The position numbers and the translations under genes were made by a program. 64,000 bases of DNA from DAOULY01 sp034414595 (GTDB lineage: Bacteria > Chloroflexota > Dehalococcoidia > SZUA-161 > JAUWZY01): assembly GCA_034414595.1 (NCBI GenBank), contig DAOULY010000017.1, positions 62,001 through 126,000 of the forward strand. Direction: 5' to 3'. This document shows positions 1 to 8,689 of this stretch, piece after piece. Below the pieces are notes generated by a model. The model was given only the letters and a program-made list of their open reading frames with translations. It was not told where the DNA came from and ran no database searches. Position 1 is the first letter of the stretch. The number at the start of each line of letters is the position of its first letter.

Positions 1-6
1 TATAAT
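1..6 (+). promoter_or_regulatory. Possible -10 box of the methyl-transfer operon
   Basis: The first six bases are TATAAT, a perfect sigma-70 -10 hexamer, about 38 bases before the first start codon. The -35 region would lie outside the window, so only half of the promoter can be seen. It may be coincidental. Confidence 0.3.
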
Positions 7-44
7 TTTGCTGTTTGGCTGAAACAAGCTTAAGGGGGTTGAAG

Positions 45-683
45 GTGAGTGACTTTGAAGCATTGAGTGAATCGGTGATCAAAGGGGATATTAAGACGGC
101 TGTGGGGGAGACGCAGCGAGCTCTGGATGCTGGCAGCAGTGTTCGGGATATCCTCGACAAGGGCCTCATCGCCGCCATGGATGAGGTGGGCGAGAAGTTT
201 TCCAAGGGACAGATATTCGTGCCCCAGATGTTGCGTTCTGCCAAAACCATGCAGGAGTGCATGAAGTTACTCCAGCCCTTCTTCAAAGAGGGCGAGGTAA
301 CTTCCAAGGGGAGAGTGCTTATCGGGACGGTTAAGGGTGACTTGCACGACATCGGGAAGAACCTGGTCTCCATGATGATGGAGGGCGCGGGGTTCACCAT
401 GACAGACCTCGGAGTGGACGTCTCTCCAGAGAAGTTTGTCGAGAAGACGCAGGAAATTGGGCCGGACATCGTGGCAATGTCGGCATTGCTCTCCACCACC
501 ATGCCGTCCATGCTGAGGACAATCGAGGCGCTGCAGAAAGCAGGGATCAGGGACAAGGTCAAGGTTATGATCGGTGGTGCGCCCGTTACTGAGAGGTATG
601 CCATAGAGATCAATGCTGACGGCTATGCACCTGATGCCGGTTCCGCTATCAGCAAAGCCAAAGCTTTACTTGGAGTTTCTTGA
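45..683 (+). CDS. Corrinoid (B12) protein of a methyltransferase system, MtbC/MttC/MtgC family
   Basis: Carries the cobalamin cofactor that accepts a methyl group from an MttB-type methyltransferase and passes it to a second methyltransferase. The 212-residue cytoplasmic protein has the two-part architecture of the family: a helical cap (about 1-85) and a B12-binding Rossmann domain (about 90-212). The domain carries the base-off motif Asp99-x-His101-x-x-Gly104; His101 would be the lower cobalt ligand. Later SALLSTTM and GGAP segments also match the family. I chose GTG at 45 because AAGGGGG lies six bases before it; TTG codons at 15 and 39 lack this. It is followed 26 bases later by two mttB paralogues, which supports a shared operon. 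The substrate cannot be read from this protein. Confidence 0.93.
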   Translation: MSDFEALSESVIKGDIKTAVGETQRALDAGSSVRDILDKGLIAAMDEVGEKFSKGQIFVPQMLRSAKTMQECMKLLQPFFKEGEVTSKGRVLIGTVKGDLHDIGKNLVSMMMEGAGFTMTDLGVDVSPEKFVEKTQEIGPDIVAMSALLSTTMPSMLRTIEALQKAGIRDKVKVMIGGAPVTERYAIEINADGYAPDAGSAISKAKALLGVS

Positions 684-709
684 GATTTTCTCATCATAAA
701 GGGGTGAAT

Positions 710-2158
710 ATGAAATCGCTGGAGATTCCTACCTTTCAACCTCGACTGCGAGTCCTGAACCGTGACCAGGCGCTGGCAATCCATACAGCCGCTTTAGAAA
801 TCCTTGAGAAGACCGGATTTAGAATGGAGCACCCTGGCGCTCTGGAAATGCTCGCTGCTGCTGGGTGCAAGGTTAGCGAGGACGATTGGGTCAAGCTCCC
901 GGCTTACCTCGTAGAAGATGCCCTGAGGTCTGCTCCAAGGCAGATCGCTCTTTATGACCAGAGGGGTAATAAAACCATGTCCCTCGCCGATGGCAATCCT
1001 TTCTACGGCACAGGTTCGGATGCCACTTTCACTATCGACTTAGAAACTGGGCAACGTCGCCGCACAGTGCTGAGGGACGTAGCCAACTTTGCCAAACTGG
1101 TAGATGGACTGGATAACATGGCTTTCTCCATGTCCATGGCCAACCCTGAAGACGTGCCGGTTGAAGATATTTACGTCTATGTCTTTGCCGAGATGGTCAA
1201 GCACATTAATAAGCCCATCGTGTTCATCGCAGATAGCGGCAGAGACATTGCCAAGATCTATGACATTGCCTGCCAGGTGGTGGGTGGTGCAGAAGCACTG
1301 CGGGGAAAGCCGTTTCTGCTCAACTACTCGGAGGCGATCAGCCCATTGCGTTTTCCGGAGAACGTAATGGAGAAGCTGATCTTCTGTGCTGAAAAGGGTA
1401 TCCCTATTTGCTTGCCCTCCGGGTCTAATGCTGGAGGCGGGGCCCCGATCACACTCGCTGGTGCTATGGCCTTGGGTGTCGCGGAGAACCTTGTGGGATT
1501 GGTGGTGCATCAACTGGCGGGCAGAGGATCACCCTTCCTGTTTGGCCCCAATGTCAGCACCTTGGACATGAAGTCCGCCGTGGTCTGTTATGGCGCCCCT
1601 GAATGGAGCTTGACTCAGGCTGCGCTTGCCGATATGCGCGACGAAATCTACGGCCTGCCAATCTGGGCCTTTGCTGGTGCCTCGGACGCCAAAGTCGTGG
1701 ATGCCCAAGCAGGGGCTGAGGCAATGTTCTCCATCATCACTGCCATGCTCTCTCGAGCCAACTTGATCCACGATGTGGGTTTCTTGGAGTATGGTAGTAC
1801 CTCCTCGCTGGAGATGGTGACTATGGCTGATGAACTGGTAGCCATGAGCAGGTTCTTCGTTGAGGGGATTGTGATCAATGAGGAAACCCTGGCCTTGGAG
1901 GTCATCGAGCGAGTCGGCCGCGGTGGGCCCGGTGCCATCTTTCTCGGGGACGATCACACATTTGAGCATTTCATGGAGGCACAATTTTTGCCTAAGCTCT
2001 TGGATCGCTCCCGCTACGATTCCTGGAAAGAGGCTGGAGCTATGGACCTCTATAAGCGCTGCAATATCGAGGCCAGAAGGATACTCTCAGAACATCAAGT
2101 GGAGCCCAAGCCCGAAGAAGTGCTCAAGAGCATTGACCAAATTCTCAAGGGGAGTTGA
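710..2158 (+). CDS. MttB-family (trimethylamine methyltransferase superfamily) corrinoid methyltransferase, first copy
   Basis: Predicted to move a methyl group from a methylated amine or betaine to the neighbouring corrinoid protein. The 482-residue soluble protein aligns by eye along the whole MttB family, including the HDVGFLEYGSTSS region and the C-terminal GRGGPGAIFLGDDHT segment (family pattern G-P-G-G-x-F-L-x-x-D-H-T). The reading frame has no internal amber codon. It is therefore a non-pyrrolysine homologue, like the glycine-betaine enzyme MtgB, rather than a classical pyrrolysine-containing MttB. ATG at 710 follows AAAGGGG with good spacing; the earlier in-frame TTG at 680 overlaps the previous stop. 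The substrate is unknown: glycine betaine, another quaternary amine, or something else. Confidence 0.9.
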   Translation: MKSLEIPTFQPRLRVLNRDQALAIHTAALEILEKTGFRMEHPGALEMLAAAGCKVSEDDWVKLPAYLVEDALRSAPRQIALYDQRGNKTMSLADGNPFYGTGSDATFTIDLETGQRRRTVLRDVANFAKLVDGLDNMAFSMSMANPEDVPVEDIYVYVFAEMVKHINKPIVFIADSGRDIAKIYDIACQVVGGAEALRGKPFLLNYSEAISPLRFPENVMEKLIFCAEKGIPICLPSGSNAGGGAPITLAGAMALGVAENLVGLVVHQLAGRGSPFLFGPNVSTLDMKSAVVCYGAPEWSLTQAALADMRDEIYGLPIWAFAGASDAKVVDAQAGAEAMFSIITAMLSRANLIHDVGFLEYGSTSSLEMVTMADELVAMSRFFVEGIVINEETLALEVIERVGRGGPGAIFLGDDHTFEHFMEAQFLPKLLDRSRYDSWKEAGAMDLYKRCNIEARRILSEHQVEPKPEEVLKSIDQILKGS

Positions 2159-2160
2159 TT

Positions 2161-3609
2161 GTGAGTGCCATGACGCGGACGGGTTTGCCATTGTATAGAG
2201 TGCTTACGCCTGATGATGTAAAGCAGATCGACCAGACGGGGCGCCGCATACTAGAGCGCATTGGGATCAGGATTAATGACAGCAATTTCCTCGACCTGCT
2301 GAAAGCGGCCGGAGCCCGAGTCGACTACGACAATCAACTGGTGCGCTTCGAAAGCGACTGGCTGGACAGCGTGCTGGGACGTGCCCCGTCCCGCTTTATC
2401 CTTTATTCCCGAGATGGCCAAAATGACTTGCACCTGGGAGAGGACAAGTTCTACTTCGGCAACGGAGGAAGGGTGTTTCGCATCCTCGACATGGGAACCG
2501 GGGGTTATCGACTCACCAAGCTGAGAGATGTAGCTAACACTGCTACCCTGGTCAATCGCTTAGACAACATCGAGTTTTACATCATCGCCTGCCAGGCCCA
2601 CGACATAAAGCCTGCAAACTATCATTTGCTCGACTTCCACTATGCTCTGAACCATACCACAAAGCACGTGATGGGCGGCTGCGATGATTTGCGCGGTGTG
2701 AAGCAGATGTGGAAATTGGCAAGCATAATCGCAGGAGGAGAGAACGAGCTCAGAGAAAAGCCCTTTGTTTCGGTAATCACCAATCCACTAAGCCCTCTCA
2801 CCGTTGAGGGCAACACATTAAATGTCCTCCATTTCTGCACGACACATGGCATCCCTGTTACCTGCGCGCCAGCGCCCATTGCTGGAGCCACTTCGCCGGC
2901 CACCCTGGCGGGGACTCTTTCTCAGATGCATGCTGAAGCTCTGGCCGGCGTGGCTATCAGCCAGGTATTCGCTCCCGGAGCCAAGGTGCTCTATGGCGCT
3001 GTCCCCCTGAACATGGATTTGCGCAACATGGAGTTTACCACGGGCTCAGCGGAAATGGCGTTGATGAACGCTGCTGCTGTCCAACTGTCCAAGCTCTACA
3101 ATTTGCCTATCTATGCCTCGGGCGGGCTCACGGAGGCCAAAAGGCCTGACATCCAGGCTGGCTTTGAAAAGGGCTTCTCTAATCTGCTGGTGGCCATGAG
3201 CGGTGGAGACTGCATTCACTTGGCTGCTGGGATGTTGGATTCTGCTAGTTCCATCTCATACGAACAGTTCGTCATCGACAATGAAATCATAGGAACCGTC
3301 CATAGGATACTGGCGGGTATCAAGGTGAACGAAGATACGATGGGTCTCAGTGCGATTGAGAAGGTCGGCCCGGGAGGAAACTTTGTCTTGGAGGACCACA
3401 CCATCGAGCATATGACGGAAGAGTTCTTCTACCCGAGGCTTAGCGTACGTTCCAGCTTCGATATTTGGGAGGATAGGGGACGGCCCGATATGTTGAGCCG
3501 GGCCAAAGAGCTTGTCGACAGAATTCTGGAGGAGGACAGGGAAGGTCTTTTGGGTCATGATTTGATCTCGGAGATAAAAAAGGCCTTTCCCCGTAGCCGT
3601 CTGATATGA
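2161..3609 (+). CDS. MttB-family corrinoid methyltransferase, second copy
   Basis: A diverged tandem paralogue of the preceding gene with the same length (482 residues) and the same C-terminal family signature (VGPGGNFVLEDHTIEH). It should also methylate the cobalt of the corrinoid protein, from its own substrate or in a complex with the first copy. No in-frame amber codon interrupts it. GTG at 2161 is chosen because AAGGGGAG sits six bases upstream; an ATG nine bases further in is an alternative. Only two bases separate it from the previous stop, and its own stop overlaps the next start (ATGA), so translation is probably coupled. Two mttB copies served by one corrinoid gene suggest either two substrates or a hetero-oligomer; the sequence does not decide. 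Confidence 0.9.
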   Translation: MSAMTRTGLPLYRVLTPDDVKQIDQTGRRILERIGIRINDSNFLDLLKAAGARVDYDNQLVRFESDWLDSVLGRAPSRFILYSRDGQNDLHLGEDKFYFGNGGRVFRILDMGTGGYRLTKLRDVANTATLVNRLDNIEFYIIACQAHDIKPANYHLLDFHYALNHTTKHVMGGCDDLRGVKQMWKLASIIAGGENELREKPFVSVITNPLSPLTVEGNTLNVLHFCTTHGIPVTCAPAPIAGATSPATLAGTLSQMHAEALAGVAISQVFAPGAKVLYGAVPLNMDLRNMEFTTGSAEMALMNAAAVQLSKLYNLPIYASGGLTEAKRPDIQAGFEKGFSNLLVAMSGGDCIHLAAGMLDSASSISYEQFVIDNEIIGTVHRILAGIKVNEDTMGLSAIEKVGPGGNFVLEDHTIEHMTEEFFYPRLSVRSSFDIWEDRGRPDMLSRAKELVDRILEEDREGLLGHDLISEIKKAFPRSRLI

Positions 3610-4202
3610 CGGAGTCTGCAGGGATTGGAAAAGTCACTCGAGTCATCGCATGCAAGGCTTTCAAGCCAGCCCTGGAGCATCTTCGGCTGGAAGACAGATA
3701 TCCCTACCTGCATTTCACCTACCTGTCATCCGGTCTGCATATAAGGCCGAAAGAGCTGGCGAGGGCCCTGCGTGGAGAGCTCGCTTCCGCTAAAAGCAGG
3801 GGTGAGAAAATCATGTGCCTCTATGGCGAGTGTGTTCCCGACATAGGTGAGTTTTGCAGACGGTACGGTGCGGTCAAGGTCCCTGGGTTTCACTGCTGGG
3901 AAATGCTGCTTGGTAGCGAACGGTTCCAGGAGCTCTTGGATGAGACTGCGGGCACCTATTTCGTGGAGCAAGACCTCATTCTTAACTTCGAGGAGTATTG
4001 CCTAAAGCCGCTGGAGCTTCATGATGAGGAGATGCGAAGAGCCTGTTTTGGGTGTTACCACAGGCTGCTCTACGTGCGCCAGCCAATAGACCAAGACCTC
4101 GTGCGTCGGGCCGGGGAGCTGGCTGGGTTCTTGGGCCTCTCTCTGGAGGTAAGAGACGCTGACTATTCGCATCTGGAAAGAAGGATCATCCCGTTGCTCT
4201 AA
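3606..4202 (+). CDS. DUF1638 protein associated with methyltransferase clusters
   Basis: A 198-residue protein of the DUF1638 type. Visible family features are the N-terminal VIAC segment, SGLHIRP (family LH-x-R-P), the CLYGEC segment (family YG-x-C) and GFHCWEMLLG (family HC-x-x-x-L-G). It is cysteine-rich, including CFGC near residues 148-151, which suggests metal or corrinoid binding (inference). Members of this family are known from corrinoid methyltransferase clusters, but no biochemical role is established that I can cite. Start and stop overlap both neighbours' operon layout: ATGA with the upstream mttB, and 21 bases to the activator gene. It probably helps assemble or repair the methyltransferase-corrinoid complex. 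Confidence 0.75.
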   Translation: MTESAGIGKVTRVIACKAFKPALEHLRLEDRYPYLHFTYLSSGLHIRPKELARALRGELASAKSRGEKIMCLYGECVPDIGEFCRRYGAVKVPGFHCWEMLLGSERFQELLDETAGTYFVEQDLILNFEEYCLKPLELHDEEMRRACFGCYHRLLYVRQPIDQDLVRRAGELAGFLGLSLEVRDADYSHLERRIIPLL

Positions 4203-4223
4203 AGGGGCTTTGTTGAGGTGATT

Positions 4224-6197
4224 ATGGAAAAGCGCCGGAATAGGAAACCGAACACGGAAGTGAAGCGGAACGGCCCTTCAGCGTCTAAGAAACGCCAGAA
4301 TAGGTATGTATGGTTGTATGTTCTACCTGGCGAACTCTGGCTTAGGGTTCGCAAGGGTGAGACCGTCTGGAAGGCTCTGCGAGAGGCAAATGTGGAATTG
4401 GAGGGCGACTGCGACGGCCTGGGGAAATGTGGCAAGTGCAGAATCAAAGTCCTCTCCTCAATAGGTGATCCATCAAAGAGAGAGGAGGAATTACTGGATG
4501 AGGAAGAGCTAAGACAGGGTATCCGCCTTGCTTGCCGCACCTCGATGGATCACGACCTTGCCATTTCAACCGTACAAGCGCGCTCGGGAGCGGAGTACCA
4601 CCAGATTCTCACCACCAGCCACGTCGTAGCCACCCCTCATTTGGCGCGTTTGCACATTGATCCGCTTATAGAAAAGCGGGTCGTCGACGTATCCCCTGAG
4701 CTTCACGACGATGCGCTCTCCGATTTGGCTCAGGTTAGACTGGCGATGGGTACTGAATATCAAGACATGAAGGCCCCGCTTCACTGCCTTCGTACATTGC
4801 CGCAGATGTTGACCAGAACCCAGTTCCACGGGGTAGCGGTGCTGCATGATAAGTGCCTGCTCGCCTGGCAAAGCCGGGAGAAAGAGCGATGCCACTACGG
4901 GCTGGTCTTCGACCTGGGCACGAGCACCTTGGTGGGAAAGCTCATCAATCTACGGGATGGAAGCGAAGAGAGCATTGAATCTTGCCTCAACAGTCAGACC
5001 GGGCATGGCACAAACGTGATTAGCCGCCTTCAATATGTCAAAGAACAGAAGAAAGGTCTGCAGATTCTGCATCGGCTTCTCGTTAATGATCTAAACCAGA
5101 TGATTACACGCATGTTGGAGGCGCACGGGCTCAGCCCGAGTGACATCTTCGTCGCTGTCGCTGCAGGTAATACCACTATGCAGCACCTTCTGCTCAACTT
5201 AGATCCCTCCGGAATTGCTGAGGCACCGTTCTCTCCTGTGCTGACCGATGGGCTGACCGTGAAAGCGGCGGACATCGGGCTCAGAGTGCACCCAGATGCC
5301 CTGCTCTATGTAATGCCTGCCAGGTCCGGTTACATTGGCGGAGACCTGATCAGCGACATCCTTGCCTCTGGTGCTTCAGAACAGGAAGAGGAAATTATAT
5401 TGGGATTGGACCTCGGCACCAATGGGGAGGTCTTCTTGGGTAATGGCAAGAGATTGCTGACTTGCTCTGCTGCCGCCGGCCCTGCCCTTGAGGGCGCCAG
5501 GATTTCCAGCGGGATGATCGCCAAGGCCGGGGCGATCGAGGCCGTCCACTTCGAAGAAGGCAATCTTTACTATCGAGTCATCGCTAATATCAGGCCGAGG
5601 GGGATTTGCGGGAGTGGATTGGTGGAGCTGATTGCCGTCCTGCGTGAGTTGGGTATCATTGACCCTGAAGGCTTGATCCGCCCCCCTCAGGGGGGTGCAG
5701 CAGAAGACCTGGGTTCAAAGGTAATCGGCCGCTTTGATGTCTACAACTTCCTCATCGCATCCGCGGAGGAAAGCCTGGACAACATGCCGATCTATCTGAC
5801 CCAGCAGGACGTTCGCGAAGTTCAGCTCGCAAAGGGGGCCATAGCGGCTGGTGTACAGACACTTATGGACGAACTGGGCGTGGGAATTGAGGACATCAAT
5901 CGTGTCTATCTCGCTGGCGCGCTGGGGAACTACGTTAGCCCTTACCGCGCCACGCAAATCGGCCTCCTCCCCGGAGTGAACCCAGAGATAATCACTTCAT
6001 TGGGTAACGCTGCCAGCACGGGGGCCTCCATGGTTCTTTTGTCGAAGGACTACTGGCGGAAGGCCAATGAGCTTGCCCAGTTTATTGAGCACATTGAGCT
6101 GTCATACCACAGCGACTTCAATCGATACTTTGTCGAACATATGGATTTCCCCGAGATAGTGCACGACATAGTGTTCGAGGCTGCCGGTGTCAAGTGA
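4224..6197 (+). CDS. Reductive activator of corrinoid proteins (RACo/RamA-like, [2Fe-2S] plus DUF4445 ASKHA ATPase)
   Basis: Reactivates corrinoid proteins whose cobalt has been oxidised to Co(II), in an ATP-dependent one-electron reduction. The 657-residue protein begins with a plant-type [2Fe-2S] ferredoxin domain with ligands Cys63, Cys69, Cys72 and Cys104. A linker and a large ASKHA-fold ATPase region follow, with the phosphate-binding segment GLVFDLGTSTL, the segment AAGNTTMQHLL, a second nucleotide segment GLDLGTNGE and the C-terminal GNAAS. This is the domain order of Carboxydothermus RACo and differs from the archaeal [4Fe-4S] RamA. ATG at 4224 follows TTGAGG with five-base spacing; an in-frame GTG lies two codons upstream. 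Its place at the end of the operon ties it to the corrinoid protein at 45-683. Confidence 0.92.
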   Translation: MEKRRNRKPNTEVKRNGPSASKKRQNRYVWLYVLPGELWLRVRKGETVWKALREANVELEGDCDGLGKCGKCRIKVLSSIGDPSKREEELLDEEELRQGIRLACRTSMDHDLAISTVQARSGAEYHQILTTSHVVATPHLARLHIDPLIEKRVVDVSPELHDDALSDLAQVRLAMGTEYQDMKAPLHCLRTLPQMLTRTQFHGVAVLHDKCLLAWQSREKERCHYGLVFDLGTSTLVGKLINLRDGSEESIESCLNSQTGHGTNVISRLQYVKEQKKGLQILHRLLVNDLNQMITRMLEAHGLSPSDIFVAVAAGNTTMQHLLLNLDPSGIAEAPFSPVLTDGLTVKAADIGLRVHPDALLYVMPARSGYIGGDLISDILASGASEQEEEIILGLDLGTNGEVFLGNGKRLLTCSAAAGPALEGARISSGMIAKAGAIEAVHFEEGNLYYRVIANIRPRGICGSGLVELIAVLRELGIIDPEGLIRPPQGGAAEDLGSKVIGRFDVYNFLIASAEESLDNMPIYLTQQDVREVQLAKGAIAAGVQTLMDELGVGIEDINRVYLAGALGNYVSPYRATQIGLLPGVNPEIITSLGNAASTGASMVLLSKDYWRKANELAQFIEHIELSYHSDFNRYFVEHMDFPEIVHDIVFEAAGVK

Positions 6198-6269
6198 CTC
6201 AGCACTATCAGATACAGCTCATGAATAGACCATGCCCATGTTAGCGGATGACTTCTTAGCTATTGGGGT

Positions 6270-6298
6270 TTCATCTTCATCGATACTTGTGATATATT
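6270..6298 (+). promoter_or_regulatory. Weak candidate promoter before the 2-oxoacid oxidoreductase operon
   Basis: TATATT (6293-6298) lies 17 bases after TTCATC (6270-6275) in the 149-base gap between the activator gene and the ferredoxin gene. The -10 box is fair and the -35 box poor. It could let the ferredoxin oxidoreductase genes be expressed apart from the methyl-transfer operon. Confidence 0.28.
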
Positions 6299-6346
6299 AT
6301 GTCGGAGGAATGGGCAAGCAGATTGTTGTGGGGGTAATATCTCACG

Positions 6347-6637
6347 ATGTGCGCCGTTAAAGCCAAACGGAAGAAAGGTTCCAGGAAAACACCCCCATCC
6401 CGAAGTGGGCGTGGCTTACGTCCTGCTTCATCAAATCTGCCTCCTGTCATTTTCTACTCAAGGTGGTGCAAACAGTGTGGCCTATGCGCTGCCTTCTGCG
6501 CCCGTGGGGGTATTGAGATCGGAGCAGACGGTAGTCCTGTATTGGTAAGACCGGAACGCTGTAATAGTTGCGGAATGTGCGAGTTCCTATGTCCTGACTT
6601 CGCGGTGGAGGTGCCAGCCCGACACACCGAGACATAG
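6347..6637 (+). CDS. korD: 2x[4Fe-4S] ferredoxin-like delta subunit of 2-oxoacid:ferredoxin oxidoreductase
   Basis: Electron-transfer subunit that would link the oxidoreductase to free ferredoxin. The 96-residue protein has a basic, low-complexity first 35 residues. Two complete C-x2-C-x2-C-x3-C motifs follow: Cys41/44/47/51 and Cys72/75/78/82, the second ending in the usual Cys-Pro. ATG at 6347 has only a weak upstream G-rich ribosome site (GTGGGGG, about 11 bases away), so the exact start is less sure than the product. It precedes the alpha, beta and gamma genes in the same direction, the order often seen for KorDABC-type enzymes. A free-standing ferredoxin is the alternative. Confidence 0.88.
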   Translation: MCAVKAKRKKGSRKTPPSRSGRGLRPASSNLPPVIFYSRWCKQCGLCAAFCARGGIEIGADGSPVLVRPERCNSCGMCEFLCPDFAVEVPARHTET

Positions 6638-6709
6638 CAGTCGTTTTGTGTTCGGTACTGATAGCGGCACAATTACGAATAAGCATTGGCCGGAAGGAGT
6701 GTTCATCAC

Positions 6710-7861
6710 ATGCCCGAGGAACCGAAAGGCCGTCAAGCGGGGGCAAGAGTAAGGCTTTTGCAGGGCAACGAAGCTGTAGTCGAGGGCGCTCTCGCCGCAG
6801 GGCTGGGCTTCTATGCTGGTTATCCCATAACCCCCGCTAATGAAATCTCTACGGTGCTCTCTCGCAGGCTCCCTAAACAGGGAGGCGTCTTCATTCAGAT
6901 GGAAGACGAGATTGCCAGCCTCTGTGCTGTTATGGGGGCTTCCCTGGCAGGACTCAATGCAGCAACGGCCACGAGCGGCCCTGGTTTTTCCTTGATGCAA
7001 GAGAGTATCGGCTATGCAGCTGCTGCTGAGATACCATGTGTTGTTGTGGATGTCCAGCGGGCAGGGCCAAGCACGGGCCTGCCGAGCAAGCCATCCCAGG
7101 GAGATGTCATGCAAGCTCGCTGGGGCACTCATGGAGATCATCCCATCATTGCTCTGTGCCCCAGTTCCGTATTGGAAGCCTATAGACTCAGCGCCCGAGC
7201 CTTCGAACTCGCCGAGCGTTATCGCACTCCAGTAATTCTGCTCCTGGATGAGGTAGTGGCCCACATGAGGGAGCGGGTGACCTTCCCGCTTCCTCACATC
7301 GAGCCGGTATCTCGACCCAAGGTCACGGTGCCGCCAGAGTGGTATTTCCCCTACGACGAGTCCAGCGGCAATGTACCTCCGCTGGCTAGCATCGGCGAGG
7401 GTTATCGGTACCATGTCACCGGACTCTTTCACGATAGAGCCGGCTTTCCCACAACTCGCCTCGATGAGATCGGCCCTTGGTTCGATAGGCTATTCCACAA
7501 GATTGAAGAAGGCCTTGACGATATCCTGGAATGGCAGGAGGAGCATACAGATGATGCTGAGACGGTGATAGTAGCCTACGGGGCTACTGCCCGCTCCGCC
7601 CGCCATGCTATGAAGCAGGCCCGTGCCCAGGGTAAGAGTGTGGGCCTTTTGAACCTGTTGGCCATCTGGCCCTTTCCTGACGATGTGATAAGGAACGCGA
7701 GCTCGAATGCAATGACGGTTGTGGTGGCAGAGATGAACCAAGGGCAGATCCTCCATGAGGTGGAGCGTGTCATCTGCGGCCAAGCAGAGGTGAAAGGAGT
7801 ACTGCGCGCCGACGGCGAGATGGTGGACCCGGTGGAGATTATGCGCGCCGTGGAGGACTGA
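6710..7861 (+). CDS. korA: 2-oxoacid:ferredoxin oxidoreductase, alpha subunit (2-oxoglutarate type)
   Basis: Part of the enzyme that oxidatively decarboxylates a 2-oxoacid (probably 2-oxoglutarate) to the acyl-CoA with reduction of ferredoxin, or the reverse reaction in CO2 fixation. The 383-residue protein shows the pyrimidine-binding thiamine-diphosphate domain with GYPITPANEI near residue 40, the QMEDEIASLCAVMGASLAG segment and the TSGPGFSLMQE segment. All are hallmarks of the KorA/PorA alpha fold. The C-terminal half contains the transketolase-C-like domain (VIVAYGATARSARHA). ATG at 6710 follows GGAAGGAG with ten-base spacing. The stop abuts the beta-subunit ATG without a gap, so the two are surely co-translated. 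Confidence 0.93.
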   Translation: MPEEPKGRQAGARVRLLQGNEAVVEGALAAGLGFYAGYPITPANEISTVLSRRLPKQGGVFIQMEDEIASLCAVMGASLAGLNAATATSGPGFSLMQESIGYAAAAEIPCVVVDVQRAGPSTGLPSKPSQGDVMQARWGTHGDHPIIALCPSSVLEAYRLSARAFELAERYRTPVILLLDEVVAHMRERVTFPLPHIEPVSRPKVTVPPEWYFPYDESSGNVPPLASIGEGYRYHVTGLFHDRAGFPTTRLDEIGPWFDRLFHKIEEGLDDILEWQEEHTDDAETVIVAYGATARSARHAMKQARAQGKSVGLLNLLAIWPFPDDVIRNASSNAMTVVVAEMNQGQILHEVERVICGQAEVKGVLRADGEMVDPVEIMRAVED

Positions 7862-8689
7862 ATGCCCAGAATACTGGCTGATGAACACAAGTACCTGAGA
7901 ACGTTTAAGAAATTTCCCAGCGTTTGGTGCCCTGGCTGTGGTATAGGGATAGTCCTGGGAGCCATTATCAGGGCTGTATACCGACTCGGCCTAGATAAGG
8001 ACGAGGTAGCCATGGTCTCAGGTATTGGCTGTAGCGGACGCATGCCCGTATATGTGGACTTCAACACCCTGCACACTACTCATGGACGGGCCCTGGCCTT
8101 TGCCACCGGCATTAAGTTGGCCAAGCCCAATATGAAAGTCCTTGTAGTAATGGGCGATGGGGACGCCATGGCCATCGGCGGCAACCACTTTATACACGCC
8201 TGTCGGCGCAATATAGATTTGTCAGCTATCATAATCAACAACAGCATCTACGGCCTCACCGGCGGTCAGCATTCCCCCACCACTCCCCTACTTGCTGCCT
8301 CTGTGACTGCACCCTATGGCAATCTCGAGCCAGCCTTCGATGTTGCCAAGCTGGCTCAGGGTGCTGGGGCAGCGTTCGTGGCTCGCAGCACTGTCTATCA
8401 CGCTCTGGAACTCGACGGACTCGTCGCTCGTAGTATTGAGAAAAAGGGCTTTTCCGTGGTGGAAGTACTCGCCGACTGTCCTGTCTACTACGGAAGGGCA
8501 AATAAGATGGGTAGCGCAGTGGAGATGCTCAAATGGTACCGGGACAATACTGTGGCTGTAGCTAAGGCACAAGACCAGCACGAGGGCAAGCTGCTGCGAG
8601 GTGTGCTGGTAGACCGCGACATTCCTGAATATGTGGAGGAATATCAGAAGCTGGTGCGTCGTCTTCAAAAGGGGAGGAGCATTCAGTGA
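7862..8689 (+). CDS. korB: 2-oxoacid:ferredoxin oxidoreductase, beta subunit (thiamine-diphosphate binding)
   Basis: Binds thiamine diphosphate through the Gly98-Asp-Gly-Asp101 motif, ending in the Asn126-Asn127 pair. It also has the WCPGCG segment (Cys23, Cys26), which in this family helps hold an iron-sulfur cluster. The LTGGQHSPTTP stretch after the Asn pair is typical of 2-oxoglutarate rather than pyruvate enzymes. That is the main reason for the Kor assignment; a branched-chain or indolepyruvate substrate cannot be excluded. It is 275 residues long, the usual size. It directly follows the alpha gene and overlaps the gamma gene by four bases (GTGA). Confidence 0.94.
   Translation: MPRILADEHKYLRTFKKFPSVWCPGCGIGIVLGAIIRAVYRLGLDKDEVAMVSGIGCSGRMPVYVDFNTLHTTHGRALAFATGIKLAKPNMKVLVVMGDGDAMAIGGNHFIHACRRNIDLSAIIINNSIYGLTGGQHSPTTPLLAASVTAPYGNLEPAFDVAKLAQGAGAAFVARSTVYHALELDGLVARSIEKKGFSVVEVLADCPVYYGRANKMGSAVEMLKWYRDNTVAVAKAQDQHEGKLLRGVLVDRDIPEYVEEYQKLVRRLQKGRSIQ

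Noticed and set aside
710..3609. Pyrrolysine-encoding mttB
   Set aside because: Both mttB copies are full-length (482 codons) without an internal TAG. No pylS, pylT or pylBCD gene was seen nearby.
6310..6357. Short open frame starting GGAGGAATG before the ferredoxin gene
   Set aside because: The ribosome-site-like sequence touches the ATG, and the frame stops after 15 codons inside the ferredoxin gene. It looks accidental.
6587..7432. A 281-codon minus-strand open frame across korD/korA
   Set aside because: It is antisense to the well-supported korA gene, has no ribosome site and no family resemblance.
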